7,876 nucleotides of DNA, taken from assembly GCA_905235425.1 (NCBI GenBank), contig CAJOKY010000105.1:1-7876 (forward strand), written 5' to 3'. This document shows positions 1 through 6,597 of this stretch, in pieces. The stretch's first letter is position 1, and each line of letters opens with the position of its first letter. The notes under the pieces were generated by a model. That model saw only the letters and a list, made by a program, of their open reading frames with translations. It did no database searches and was not told the origin of the DNA. The stretch is from an uncultured Selenomonadaceae bacterium (GTDB lineage: Bacteria > Bacillota > Negativicutes > Selenomonadales > Selenomonadaceae). The translations under genes were made by a program, and so were the position numbers.

Positions 1-19
1 TCTACCCTCTACAATCTAA
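1..19. repeat. Right-arm remnant of a heptad (CTANNNN) repeat element, cut by the window edge
   Basis: CTA occurs at 2, 9 and 16, exactly 7 bp apart, which matches the right arm of the element at 25-112. Positions 1-23 are identical to 95-117, so this is the 3' end of a preceding near-copy of that element. The left arm would lie outside the window. Confidence 0.75.
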
Positions 20-24
20 TATGC

Positions 25-112
25 TAGGAAATAGGAGGTAGGAGGTAGATAGTAGACAGTAGGTTTTCTATTTCCTACCCTCTACTCTCTACCCTCTACC
101 CTCTACAATCTA
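25..112. repeat. Heptad-ladder inverted repeat element 1 (TAG arm, then CTA arm)
   Basis: TAG occurs at 25, 32, 39, 46, 53 and 60 (six times, period 7). CTA occurs at 68, 75, 82, 89, 96, 103 and 110 (seven times, period 7). Folding about the loop at 63-67 places each TAG opposite a CTA in register, from 60-62/68-70 out to 25-27/103-105, with mismatches and wobble pairs confined to the intervening bases. The variable part here is of the GAGG or CCCT type. The element reaches to within 2 bp of the ecfT start codon, so it fills the place where a ribosome binding site would be expected. Function is unknown. Confidence 0.9.
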
Positions 113-114
113 AT

Positions 115-897
115 ATGGATATTACACTGGGACAATTCTTCCCCGAAGATTCGGTTATACATAAACTTGACCCGCGTACAAAAATAATTTCACTCTTCAT
201 ACTTATGATAGTGATATTCTGCGCGGAAGGCGCGGCGGCGTATGTATTTTTAAGCGCCGTAACCTGCGCCGTAATTTTTATATCCAAAATTCCACCAATC
301 ACAATTTTAAAATCTTTAAAACCGATAATCTTAATTGTCGCGTTTACATTTATAATTCACCTGTTCACGCATAACGGCGAAGTTTTGGCAGAGCTGGGAA
401 CATTCAAAATTACTGATGAAGGCGTAAAATTCGGCGTACTTATCAGCCTGCGATTAATCCTGCTGATAGTTTTATCAAGCCTTCTGACATTTACCACGTC
501 GCCGATACAGCTTACAGACGCGTTGGAAAAACTTATGTCGCCGCTAAAAAAAATCGGCGTACCGGCTCACGAATTTGCAATGATGATGACCATTGCGCTA
601 AGGTTTATTCCGACGCTGATTGAAGAGCTTGACAAAATTATTAAGGCGCAAAAATCACGCGGCGCGGATTTTGACGAAGGCAATATAATTCAAAGGCTGA
701 AAAATTTCGTACCGGTATTGGTGCCGCTTTTCTTGTCAAGTTTTCGCCGCGCGGATGAATTGGCGCTTGCAATGGAGGCGCGGTGTTATCGAGGAGGCGA
801 AGGCAGGACGCATTTTCGACAGTTAAAATTTCATCGCGCAGATTTTTTCACGGCGCTAATAGTAATTTTAATAGTGGCTATTGTAGTGAAAATTTAA
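115..897 (+). CDS. ecfT: EcfT, transmembrane coupling subunit of an ECF-type vitamin/metal transporter
   Basis: This is a 260-residue integral membrane protein of the EcfT (CbiQ-like) family. EcfT joins two EcfA ATPases to an interchangeable substrate-binding S component in the cytoplasmic membrane. The N-terminus, MDITLGQFFPEDSVIHKLDPRTK, is the family signature. Hydrophobic segments lie at about 23-36, 40-57, 67-84, 105-124, 150-165 and 241-258. The cytoplasmic coupling helices carry the two expected Arg motifs, SRG (181-183) and ARC (222-224, followed by YRGGEGRT), which contact the ATPases. Length is normal. ATG 115 is the only ATG-type start that keeps the signature, and an in-frame stop lies upstream at 46-48. 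No Shine-Dalgarno sequence precedes it because heptad repeat DNA abuts the start. The ecfA genes usually found upstream would be outside the window. The substrate cannot be told from EcfT alone. Confidence 0.95.
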   Translation: MDITLGQFFPEDSVIHKLDPRTKIISLFILMIVIFCAEGAAAYVFLSAVTCAVIFISKIPPITILKSLKPIILIVAFTFIIHLFTHNGEVLAELGTFKITDEGVKFGVLISLRLILLIVLSSLLTFTTSPIQLTDALEKLMSPLKKIGVPAHEFAMMMTIALRFIPTLIEELDKIIKAQKSRGADFDEGNIIQRLKNFVPVLVPLFLSSFRRADELALAMEARCYRGGEGRTHFRQLKFHRADFFTALIVILIVAIVVKI

Positions 898-907
898 TAG
901 CTAACCT

Positions 908-914
908 AAGGAGG
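908..914 (+). promoter_or_regulatory. Ribosome binding site of argD (fixes a TTG start)
   Basis: AAGGAGG lies 8 nt before the TTG at 923. No ATG or GTG occurs in frame at a suitable distance, so this site decides the start. The gap to ecfT is only 25 bp, so co-transcription is likely. Confidence 0.85.
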
Positions 915-922
915 AATCAGTT

Positions 923-2131
923 TTGAGTGAAACGCAGGAAAAGGTTTTTGAACGTGACGACAAAAATTACTTGCCGGTATTCAATCGCTACAAAATAGTT
1001 TTGGAGCACGGCGAGGGTGCGTACGTTTACGATATCAACGGCAAAAAGTACGTAGACTTTCTTGCAGGTATCGCGGTAAATGTACTGGGGCACGCCTACC
1101 CGCCGCTTGTAGACGCCGTATCAAAACAGGCGACGAAATTAATTCACGTGTCGAATTTGTACTACACCGAGCCGCAAGCAAACGCCGCTGAAAAGCTTGT
1201 AAAACTTTCAGGACTTGACCGCGCATTTTTCGCCAATTCCGGCGCTGAGGCTAATGAAGGCGCGATTAAAATTGCACGTAAGTTCGCGCACTCAATCGAC
1301 GCTGAAAAATCTCAAATTATCACGGCGTGGGACAGCTTTCACGGCAGGACGCTTGCCACTCTTACGGCTACGGGACAGCCTAAATATCACAAAGGTTTTG
1401 AACCGTTGCCGGGCGCGTTTGACTACGTGAAGTACAATGACATTGCCGACCTTGAATCTAAAATCAGCGACAAAACCTGCGCGGTTATGCTGGAAACAAT
1501 TCAAGGCGAAGGCGGCGTTTATACGCCGAAAGGCGATTATCTGAAAAAAGTTCGTGAACTCTGCGATAAGCACGGCGCACTTTTGATTCTCGACGAAATT
1601 CAATGCGGCATTGGTCGTAGCGGTAAATTTTTTGCCTATGAAAAATACGGCGTCAAGCCGGATATCGTCACGCTTGCTAAGGGACTTGCAGGCGGTGTGC
1701 CGATTGGCGCGTTTATTGTCACTGAAAAAGTTGCACAGGCTTTTCACGCGGGAGATCACGGCACGACATTTGGCGGAAATCCCCTTGCCTGCGCGGCTGC
1801 TAATGTTGTACTTGACACGATACCAAATGAAAAATTTTTATCGCACGTCGAAGAAGTCGGCGCGTATTTTAAAGGTAAACTCATTGACTTGCAGAAAAAA
1901 TACTCCGCGCAGATTAGTGAAGTTCGCGGCGAAGGTTTAATACTCGGCTTGCAACTTTCCAATTCAAAATTGAAAGGCGTGGAAATTGTCAACGAATGTA
2001 TGAAACGCGGCGCTATAATAAATTGTACCGTCGGCACGGTGTTGAGGTTTGTACCGCCGCTGATTATCGATACTGCGCAGGTTGACGAAGTTATAAATAT
2101 TTTGGACGAGGTTTTAGAGGTTAGTAAGTAG
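923..2131 (+). CDS. argD: ArgD, N-acetylornithine aminotransferase (class III, PLP-dependent)
   Basis: This 402-residue cytoplasmic enzyme converts N-acetylglutamate semialdehyde to N-acetylornithine using glutamate as amino donor, in arginine biosynthesis. Visible class-III aminotransferase motifs are SGAEANE (106-112, phosphate-binding turn), SFHGRT (138-143), ETIQGEGGV (191-199), LDEIQCGIGRSGK (223-235, with the Asp that binds the PLP ring nitrogen), TLAKGLAGGVPIGA with Lys253 as the Schiff-base lysine, and HGTTFGGNPLA (279-289). Length is typical. It starts at TTG 923 behind a strong ribosome binding site. The close family members GabT and ornithine aminotransferase are possible, but argF directly downstream and the TTFGGNPLAC pattern favour ArgD. 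The last codons (VSK, stop TAG) already lie in the phase of heptad repeat element 2. The gene lies 25 bp after ecfT. Confidence 0.95.
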   Translation: MSETQEKVFERDDKNYLPVFNRYKIVLEHGEGAYVYDINGKKYVDFLAGIAVNVLGHAYPPLVDAVSKQATKLIHVSNLYYTEPQANAAEKLVKLSGLDRAFFANSGAEANEGAIKIARKFAHSIDAEKSQIITAWDSFHGRTLATLTATGQPKYHKGFEPLPGAFDYVKYNDIADLESKISDKTCAVMLETIQGEGGVYTPKGDYLKKVRELCDKHGALLILDEIQCGIGRSGKFFAYEKYGVKPDIVTLAKGLAGGVPIGAFIVTEKVAQAFHAGDHGTTFGGNPLACAAANVVLDTIPNEKFLSHVEEVGAYFKGKLIDLQKKYSAQISEVRGEGLILGLQLSNSKLKGVEIVNECMKRGAIINCTVGTVLRFVPPLIIDTAQVDEVINILDEVLEVSK

Positions 2132-2219
2132 TAGGTAGTAAGTAGTAAGTAGTTAATAGTAAGTACTCACTACTCACTACTCACTACTCACTACTCACTA
2201 TCTCACTACTCACTATTCA
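2115..2219. repeat. Heptad-ladder inverted repeat element 2, between argD and argF
   Basis: TAG occurs at 2115, 2122, 2129, 2136, 2143, 2150 and 2157 (period 7). The first three lie inside argD, and 2129-2131 is its stop codon. CTA follows at 2170, 2177, 2184, 2191 and 2198, then after one 8-bp step at 2206 and 2213. Folding about GTAC (2163-2166) gives a long imperfect hairpin with about six of every seven positions paired. The recurrent mismatch is A opposite C on the + strand, which becomes a U/G wobble on the - strand. The element fills essentially the whole argD-argF gap. No U-run follows, so it is not a classical terminator. Confidence 0.92.
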
Positions 2220-2225
2220 AGGAAC

Positions 2226-2231
2226 GGTGAT
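2226..2231 (+). promoter_or_regulatory. Ribosome binding site of argF (decides the ATG start)
   Basis: GGTGAT matches the 16S-complementary AGGAGGTGAT core and sits 4 nt before ATG 2236. AAGGAA at 2219-2224 adds further complementarity. Use of the in-frame GTG at 2227 would overlap this site, so ATG 2236 is preferred. Confidence 0.65.
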
Positions 2232-2235
2232 AAAA

Positions 2236-3171
2236 ATGTTTTTAAAAGGCAGAGATATACTTTCAATTCACGATTTAGACGCAGAAGAAGTCGAAGAGCT
2301 TTTACAATTCGCGGCAGAATTAAAAATTTATGGCAGAATAGACGCGACACCGGATTTTTTGAAGGGCAAAACACTGGGAATGATTTTTGAAAAATCTTCA
2401 ACCCGGACACGCGTTTCATTTGAAGTGGGAATGTACCAGCTCGGCGGCACGGCACTTTTTTTGTCGAATAGAGATTTACAGTTGGGACGCGGTGAACCGA
2501 TTAAAGACACTGCACGTGTTTTGTCACGGTATTTAAACGGCATAATGATTCGTACCTTTGGACACGACAGACTTGTTGAGTTTGCAAAGTACGCAAGAAT
2601 ACCGATTATAAACGGCTTGAGTGACCTTTTGCACCCTTGTCAAGTGCTGACAGACCTTTTGACTATTCGCGAATTTAAAGGCAAACACTTGAACAATTTG
2701 AAAATGGCGTATGTAGGCGACGGCAACAATATGGCTAATTCGTATCTGTACGGCGCGGCGAAAGTTGGAATGACTTTAACCGTTGCAACGCCGAAAAGTC
2801 ACAAGCCAAATGCAAAAGTCATACGTCAATCTTTAGCAGATGCGAAGTTGACCGGCGCAAAGTTATCATGGACAGAAGACCCGATAAAGGCGGTTGAAGA
2901 CGCTGATATTGTTGCGACGGATACTTGGGCTAGTATGGGGCAAGAAGACGAGCACGAGGCACGTAAAAAGATTTTTGCGCCGTACCAAGTCAACAAAGAG
3001 CTTTTAAGTCACGCCGACAAAAATGTTATTGTAATGCATTGTTTACCTGCCTATCGCGGCGAAGAAATTACGGAAGATGTTTTTGAGGATAATGCGGAGA
3101 TTATCTTTGAAGAGGCGGAAAATCGTCTGCATATGCAAAAAGCTATTATGGCGGCAACAATGGCTGATTAG
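2236..3171 (+). CDS. argF: ArgF, ornithine carbamoyltransferase
   Basis: This 311-residue cytoplasmic enzyme condenses ornithine with carbamoyl phosphate to give citrulline. The carbamoyl-phosphate site is SSTRTR (54-59). HPCQ (133-136) is the conserved active-site motif of the family. GDGNNMANS (161-169) marks the start of the ornithine domain, DTWASMGQE (229-237) holds the ornithine-binding SMG loop, and HCLPAYRGEE (268-277) holds the catalytic Cys. These features separate it from aspartate carbamoyltransferase. Start ATG 2236 gives the usual MFLKGRDILS beginning; GTG 2227 would add MIK and leaves no room for the ribosome binding site. Adjacent argD supports an anabolic role rather than the arginine deiminase pathway. 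The stop TAG (3169-3171) is the first TAG of heptad element 3. A terminator follows at 3283-3309. Confidence 0.96.
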   Translation: MFLKGRDILSIHDLDAEEVEELLQFAAELKIYGRIDATPDFLKGKTLGMIFEKSSTRTRVSFEVGMYQLGGTALFLSNRDLQLGRGEPIKDTARVLSRYLNGIMIRTFGHDRLVEFAKYARIPIINGLSDLLHPCQVLTDLLTIREFKGKHLNNLKMAYVGDGNNMANSYLYGAAKVGMTLTVATPKSHKPNAKVIRQSLADAKLTGAKLSWTEDPIKAVEDADIVATDTWASMGQEDEHEARKKIFAPYQVNKELLSHADKNVIVMHCLPAYRGEEITEDVFEDNAEIIFEEAENRLHMQKAIMAATMAD

Positions 3172-3291
3172 CTGTTAGCTGTTAGCTATTAGCTTTTAGG
3201 TGTTAGGTTTAAGCGGCTAATGGCTAATGGCTATTCGCTAATGGCTATTCGCTAATGGCTAATGGCTAATCCCTACTCCCTGTTCCCTAAA
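3169..3291. repeat. Heptad-ladder inverted repeat element 3, downstream of argF
   Basis: TAG occurs at 3169 (the argF stop), 3176, 3183, 3190, 3197 and 3204, period 7, with units of the TAGCTGT type. The right arm has CTA at 3217, 3224, 3231, 3238, 3245, 3252, 3259, 3266 and 3273, a CTG at 3280 and CTA at 3287, with units of the CTAATGG type grading into CTACTCC. The turn is at about 3207-3216, where TTAG 3203-3206 faces CTAA 3217-3220. Several differences between arms are G/U-compatible in + strand RNA. The right arm is longer than the left and runs in phase into the terminator stem. Confidence 0.92.
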
Positions 3292-3309
3292 GAGCAGGGA
3301 AGTTTTTTT
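3283..3309 (+). terminator. Rho-independent terminator after argF
   Basis: TTCCCT (3283-3288) pairs with AGGGAA (3296-3301) around the loop AAAGAGC, followed by G and seven T (3303-3309). CCCTG/CAGGG (3278-3282/3294-3298) is a competing pairing. It would end the ecfT-argD-argF transcript. The left stem lies in the phase of heptad element 3. Confidence 0.8.
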
Positions 3310-3356
3310 AATGCGACAAAAAGGGTATTTGGAAAACGTAGGGAATATATAAACGC

Positions 3357-3362
3357 GGAGGT
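3357..3362 (+). promoter_or_regulatory. Ribosome binding site of the primase gene (fixes a GTG start)
   Basis: GGAGGT is 6 nt before GTG 3369. This is ideal spacing and supports GTG as the start. Confidence 0.85.
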
Positions 3363-3368
3363 AAAGAC

Positions 3369-5051
3369 GTGGATTACTTGCAGTTAAGCGAGTGCGTAAA
3401 TCTTGTAGAAAGCTATACTAAGATAAAAGATGTTATTGCAAGGTACGCCAATTTAAAAAAAGTCGGCGAGTATTACCTTTGCCGTTGTATTTTCCATGAC
3501 GATGATGGAGAATCTTTAATTGTAAATCCTGAAAAAGGAAAATTTTATTGCCCTGTCTGTCACACCGGCGGCAATGCATTGAAATTTTTGGCTATGGCAG
3601 AAAAAATCCGCTTATTTGACGCGCTCGAAAGTAAAGCGAAAGAATTTAGGCTGGAATTGTATCCTAAAAAAATCGGCTTTGAAGAGGCCAGATACGAAGC
3701 AAAGAAAAGGGAACTGGCTGAAATAAAAGAATATGCAAGCGATTTTTATCACGAAATTTTGATAAATACCGATAAAGGCGCTGTCTGCAGGAAATATTTG
3801 GAATCGCGTGGAATATCCAATTTTGCGATTGAAAAATTTAATATTGGTTACGCGTCTGAAGATAATAAAAACTTAACACGCTTTTTATACGAATACAACT
3901 TCAACGTTGGAATGATTCTTGAATCAGGTTTCATCGCTCGCAAAGTAAATCTTTTTGAAGACAAATTTCAAAAATGCGTGGTATTTCCATTTTCTGATGA
4001 AGTCGGAAAAGTCACGGCGATAATAGGCAGAGTCATTGACTTTGAAAAGCAAATTTTTTATGAATCGGATGGAGTAAATTCAAAGTACATTTATCCTGAA
4101 GAAACTTCGTCATTCAATAAACGTGGTTTGATTTTTGGATTAAACATAGCGTATAAATCGGCTAAACGTGAAGGTGCTGTTATAATTGTAGAAGATTGTT
4201 TGGACGCAGTAATTTTAAGCAGTACCGGCTTTGAAAACGTTGTAGCGATACCGGAAAATAATCTTACGTCGGAAATTGCAAAGTTGTTGACCAAGTACGC
4301 CAAGCGCATAATTTTTTGTCTGAAATATGGAGATAAACTAGAGATTGAAGATGAAATATTAAAATCGGTTGCAAATGACGAAGGTACTATTTTTATAGCC
4401 GCATTGCCTGAAAAGCCGATTGAATATTTGTCAGAAAACGGGAAAGACGCTTTTTTTAAGTACATAAAAAATCCCGTTCGCTTTGACAAATATAAATTTT
4501 TCACGCGTATTTTATCTGACAATGAACCTAAGGAAGAAATTAAGATACCGATTGTTCATTCAAGTAATTTTAAGCATCCTGTTGAAATTAGACGTGATAA
4601 ATTTAGAGGTGTGGCATTTTTAAAGTTACTGTGTTTGGATATGGATTTTTTAGATTACGTATCACAAATTATTCCGCCTGAAATATTTGACTACGAACCA
4701 CATAGAGAAATCTATCGCTACCTTCAAATTTGTCTTGATGAAGATTCTCCACCGGACAAAGAAGACGCCATAGAATATTTTGACAAAGAATCTTACAAAG
4801 AATTTTTGAAGATAATGGCAGATCCGGAAGTTGTAGAAGAAGTACAGCAAACACCGACAGATGCTATAATTTATTTGGAGTCTGACAAAAAGACAATCCG
4901 TAAGGCGGCAGAAGATGCTACTCAGCAACTGCTTAATAAAATGGTACATACAGATTATAGTAATTTATTTGGACGCAATCCAAGTAACTATGAAGATTTT
5001 AAAAAAATGATAAACAATCTTAACGATATCAAACAATTAGAAGGAAGATAG
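3369..5051 (+). CDS. dnaG: DnaG-type DNA primase, divergent, with a degraded Toprim active site
   Basis: This 560-residue protein has the full DnaG order. It has an N-terminal CHC2 zinc domain (C40-x2-H43 and C61-x2-C64 followed by TGGNALKFL), then the catalytic core (RKYLESRGI 141-149, NIGYA 158-162, VVFPFSDEVGKVTAIIGR 204-221, SKYIYPEE 238-245, IFGLNIA 255-261). A Toprim fold and a C-terminal region resembling the helicase-interacting domain follow (from about 412). In Toprim the first motif keeps its acids (E275 and D279 in VEDCLDA). The usual DGD/DxD is replaced by KYG (319-321), and the DPD after LP is replaced by KPIE (349-352). The zinc-domain EKTPSF and the RFxxR motifs are also altered. 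Other DnaGs are about 580-600 residues. The location just before rpoD is the classical macromolecular synthesis position. It could be an inactive or repurposed primase or a very divergent active one. The fold is secure; activity is doubtful. Confidence 0.85.
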   Translation: MDYLQLSECVNLVESYTKIKDVIARYANLKKVGEYYLCRCIFHDDDGESLIVNPEKGKFYCPVCHTGGNALKFLAMAEKIRLFDALESKAKEFRLELYPKKIGFEEARYEAKKRELAEIKEYASDFYHEILINTDKGAVCRKYLESRGISNFAIEKFNIGYASEDNKNLTRFLYEYNFNVGMILESGFIARKVNLFEDKFQKCVVFPFSDEVGKVTAIIGRVIDFEKQIFYESDGVNSKYIYPEETSSFNKRGLIFGLNIAYKSAKREGAVIIVEDCLDAVILSSTGFENVVAIPENNLTSEIAKLLTKYAKRIIFCLKYGDKLEIEDEILKSVANDEGTIFIAALPEKPIEYLSENGKDAFFKYIKNPVRFDKYKFFTRILSDNEPKEEIKIPIVHSSNFKHPVEIRRDKFRGVAFLKLLCLDMDFLDYVSQIIPPEIFDYEPHREIYRYLQICLDEDSPPDKEDAIEYFDKESYKEFLKIMADPEVVEEVQQTPTDAIIYLESDKKTIRKAAEDATQQLLNKMVHTDYSNLFGRNPSNYEDFKKMINNLNDIKQLEGR

Positions 5052-5097
5052 AATTTTTATAAATAAGAAATCAGCAACTTTAGAAAGTATAATTGAT

Positions 5098-5107
5098 AAG
5101 GAGGTGA
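5098..5107 (+). promoter_or_regulatory. Very strong Shine-Dalgarno sequence upstream of rpoD, with no start codon at normal distance
   Basis: AAGGAGGTGA is a full 10-nt match to the anti-Shine-Dalgarno region. A start would be expected around 5110-5117, but none of ATG, GTG or TTG occurs there in the rpoD frame. The first in-frame candidate is TTG 5124. A GTG inside the site (5104) opens a 7-codon frame ending in TGA 5125-5127, which overlaps that TTG. Confidence 0.6.
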
Positions 5108-5123
5108 AAACCGTTACAGCCTT

Positions 5124-6443
5124 TTGAATGAGAGTTTAAAAGTAAGTAACGGGCTTCGTATGTCGAGCGAGAATAAAAATATCGAGACGAGCGAATCCGG
5201 CACAGGCAATATCTCTCAACAGATAGTGAACGAGCTATACTCTAAAGCCATGAAAAATGGCAGACGATTGTATCAAAGTGATTTAAGCGATCTTGTTGAG
5301 GCAAAGAGTAACCTAGATACAGACATTGAAACATCTGTCGATGTAGTAGACAACATTTACGCAGAATTAATAAGCAAAGGCATAGAGATAATGGACGACG
5401 AACCGGACGCCGGTATAAGGATTGATGACGCAGTAAGTACAAACTTGTCCGGCAATGCCGACGTATATGATTCTAACCGTAGTATAAATGCTATGATAGA
5501 TTCGCAGGTTTTGCCAAATACAAATGAAGTTGACAATATTTCAGTTGAAACGCAATCACCCATAAAGCCGCAGGAAATTGATGCCAGTATGGACAGCGGC
5601 ATTGATGACCCCGTAAGAATGTACCTTAAAGAAATAGGGCGTGTACCTCTTTTGACAGGAGATCAAGAAGTTCGATTAGCTAAGATTATGGAAAATCGAG
5701 ATAAAGATATGGAGTCGGCTTTACAGGCTCAAAAAGATTTGGCTGAGGCAAATTTGCGCCTTGTAGTAAGCATTGCCAAAAGGTACATTGGGCGCGGTAT
5801 GCTTTTTTTGGATTTAATTCAAGAAGGAAATCTCGGACTCATTAAAGCCGTTGAAAAGTTTGACTACAAAAAAGGCTACAAGTTCAGCACCTATGCAACA
5901 TGGTGGATACGTCAAGCGATAACTCGTGCCATTGCCGACCAAGCGCGTACAATTCGCATTCCGGTTCATATGGTTGAGACGATTAACAAATTGATTCGCG
6001 TACAAAGGCAACTTTTACAAAAACTCGGCAGAGACCCTACACCGGATGAAATTGCCAAAGAAATGGAAGTACCCGTAGATAAAGTTTTGGAAATTATGAA
6101 AATCGCGCAGGAACCCGTTTCTTTGGAAACACCGATTGGTGAGGAAGAAGATTCGCATTTAGGCGACTTCATAGAAGATCGCGACGCGCAGGCTCCGGCA
6201 GACGCGGCGGCTGATGTACTTTTACGCGAACAACTTACCGAAGTTTTGGGTACTTTGACTGACCGCGAAAAGCAAGTTTTAATGTTGCGATTCGGTTTGC
6301 AGGACGGCAAGGCGCGTACTCTTGAGGAAGTAGGCAAAAATTTCAAAGTAACACGTGAACGCATTAGGCAGATTGAGGCTAAGGCTCTTAGAAAACTTCG
6401 TCACCCAAGCCGAAGTAAAAAGCTGAAAGATTTTTTGGATTAG
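5124..6443 (+). CDS. rpoD: RpoD/SigA, primary sigma-70 factor of RNA polymerase
   Basis: This 439-residue housekeeping sigma factor directs core RNA polymerase to -35/-10 promoters. Region 1.1 is recognisable at about 30-95 (QQIVNELYSKAMKNGRRLYQ). A weakly conserved acidic linker covers about 96-158. Region 1.2 starts at DDPVRMYLKEIG (161-172). Region 2 includes NLRLVVSIAKRYIGRGMLFLDLIQEGN (210-236) and the -10 recognition and melting segment KFSTYATWWIRQAI (253-266). Region 3 runs from about 275 to 345. Region 4 ends in the -35-binding helix-turn-helix TLEEVGKNFKVTRERIRQIEAKALRKLRHP (399-428). The protein is longer than B. subtilis SigA because of the N-terminal region and linker. The start is uncertain: TTG 5124 keeps 36 bp more than ATG 5160, which gives MSSENKN and still precedes region 1.1. 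The gene is 72 bp after the primase, probably in one operon, and is closed by a terminator at 6453-6496. Confidence 0.96.
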   Translation: MNESLKVSNGLRMSSENKNIETSESGTGNISQQIVNELYSKAMKNGRRLYQSDLSDLVEAKSNLDTDIETSVDVVDNIYAELISKGIEIMDDEPDAGIRIDDAVSTNLSGNADVYDSNRSINAMIDSQVLPNTNEVDNISVETQSPIKPQEIDASMDSGIDDPVRMYLKEIGRVPLLTGDQEVRLAKIMENRDKDMESALQAQKDLAEANLRLVVSIAKRYIGRGMLFLDLIQEGNLGLIKAVEKFDYKKGYKFSTYATWWIRQAITRAIADQARTIRIPVHMVETINKLIRVQRQLLQKLGRDPTPDEIAKEMEVPVDKVLEIMKIAQEPVSLETPIGEEEDSHLGDFIEDRDAQAPADAAADVLLREQLTEVLGTLTDREKQVLMLRFGLQDGKARTLEEVGKNFKVTRERIRQIEAKALRKLRHPSRSKKLKDFLD

Positions 6444-6452
6444 ATAAAAACT

Positions 6453-6496
6453 TTTGCAATTCTTTTTCGATAATGAAAGGAATTGCAAATTTTTTT
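6453..6496 (+). terminator. Strong rho-independent terminator of the dnaG-rpoD unit
   Basis: TTTGCAATTC (6453-6462) pairs perfectly with GAATTGCAAA (6480-6489). The stem continues inward by T/A and T/G pairs to a CGATAAT loop and is followed by seven T (6490-6496). It starts 9 bp after the rpoD stop. The T-run is also the beginning of the duplicated 70-bp sequence. Confidence 0.92.
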
Positions 6497-6597
6497 GCAT
6501 TAATGTTAATAAAAAAAGGCGCGGATGTGCCTTGAGCTGCGTACGATAACGCCGAAAATATTTTAAACTTCGTGCGTACGTAAAAGCCGGAAGTACC
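6488..6597. repeat. Tandem duplication, copy A (offset 142 bp to copy B)
   Basis: Positions 6488-6557 (70 bp) are identical to 6630-6699. After 14 diverged bases, 6572-6597 matches 6714-6739 with a single difference (6593 G versus 6735 C). It contains a 7-bp stem with a GGAT tetraloop (6516-6522/6527-6533) and two CGTACG palindromes. No convincing reading frame runs through it. The ordered matches at constant spacing show duplication of a noncoding unit. Confidence 0.9.

Noticed and set aside
898..912. Decayed heptad element after ecfT (TAG then CTAACCTAAG)
   Set aside because: Only one TAG and two CTA occur, and the two CTA are 5 bp apart; there is no 7-bp period.
1292..1759. 155-codon open frame on the - strand within argD
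   Set aside because: It is a shadow of the strongly conserved argD frame, with no ribosome binding site or recognisable protein features.
2227..2235. GTG 2227 as argF start (adds MIK)
   Set aside because: It would overlap the GGTGAT ribosome binding site and leave only 2 nt to AAGGAA. ATG 2236 has proper spacing and gives the usual N-terminus.
2115..3291. CRISPR array because of short regular repeats
   Set aside because: The repeat unit is 7 bp with no 25-40 bp spacers and arms in inverted orientation; no cas genes are present.
3323..3353. Promoter for dnaG (TATATA near 3346, or a sigma-B-like GGGTAT/GGGAAT pattern)
   Set aside because: No -35 hexamer lies at the correct distance and the alternative sigma pattern does not fit the consensus. 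A promoter is expected here after the terminator, but I cannot place it.
5088..5093. TATAAT as an independent rpoD promoter
   Set aside because: No recognisable -35 occurs 16-18 bp upstream, and transcription would start at the Shine-Dalgarno sequence.
6505..6537. Ten-codon frame MLIKKGADVP, present in both duplicated copies, resembling an ankyrin-repeat consensus
   Set aside because: It is far too short, has no ribosome binding site at a suitable distance and is followed by a stop. The likeness is probably chance, although a fossil coding origin cannot be excluded.
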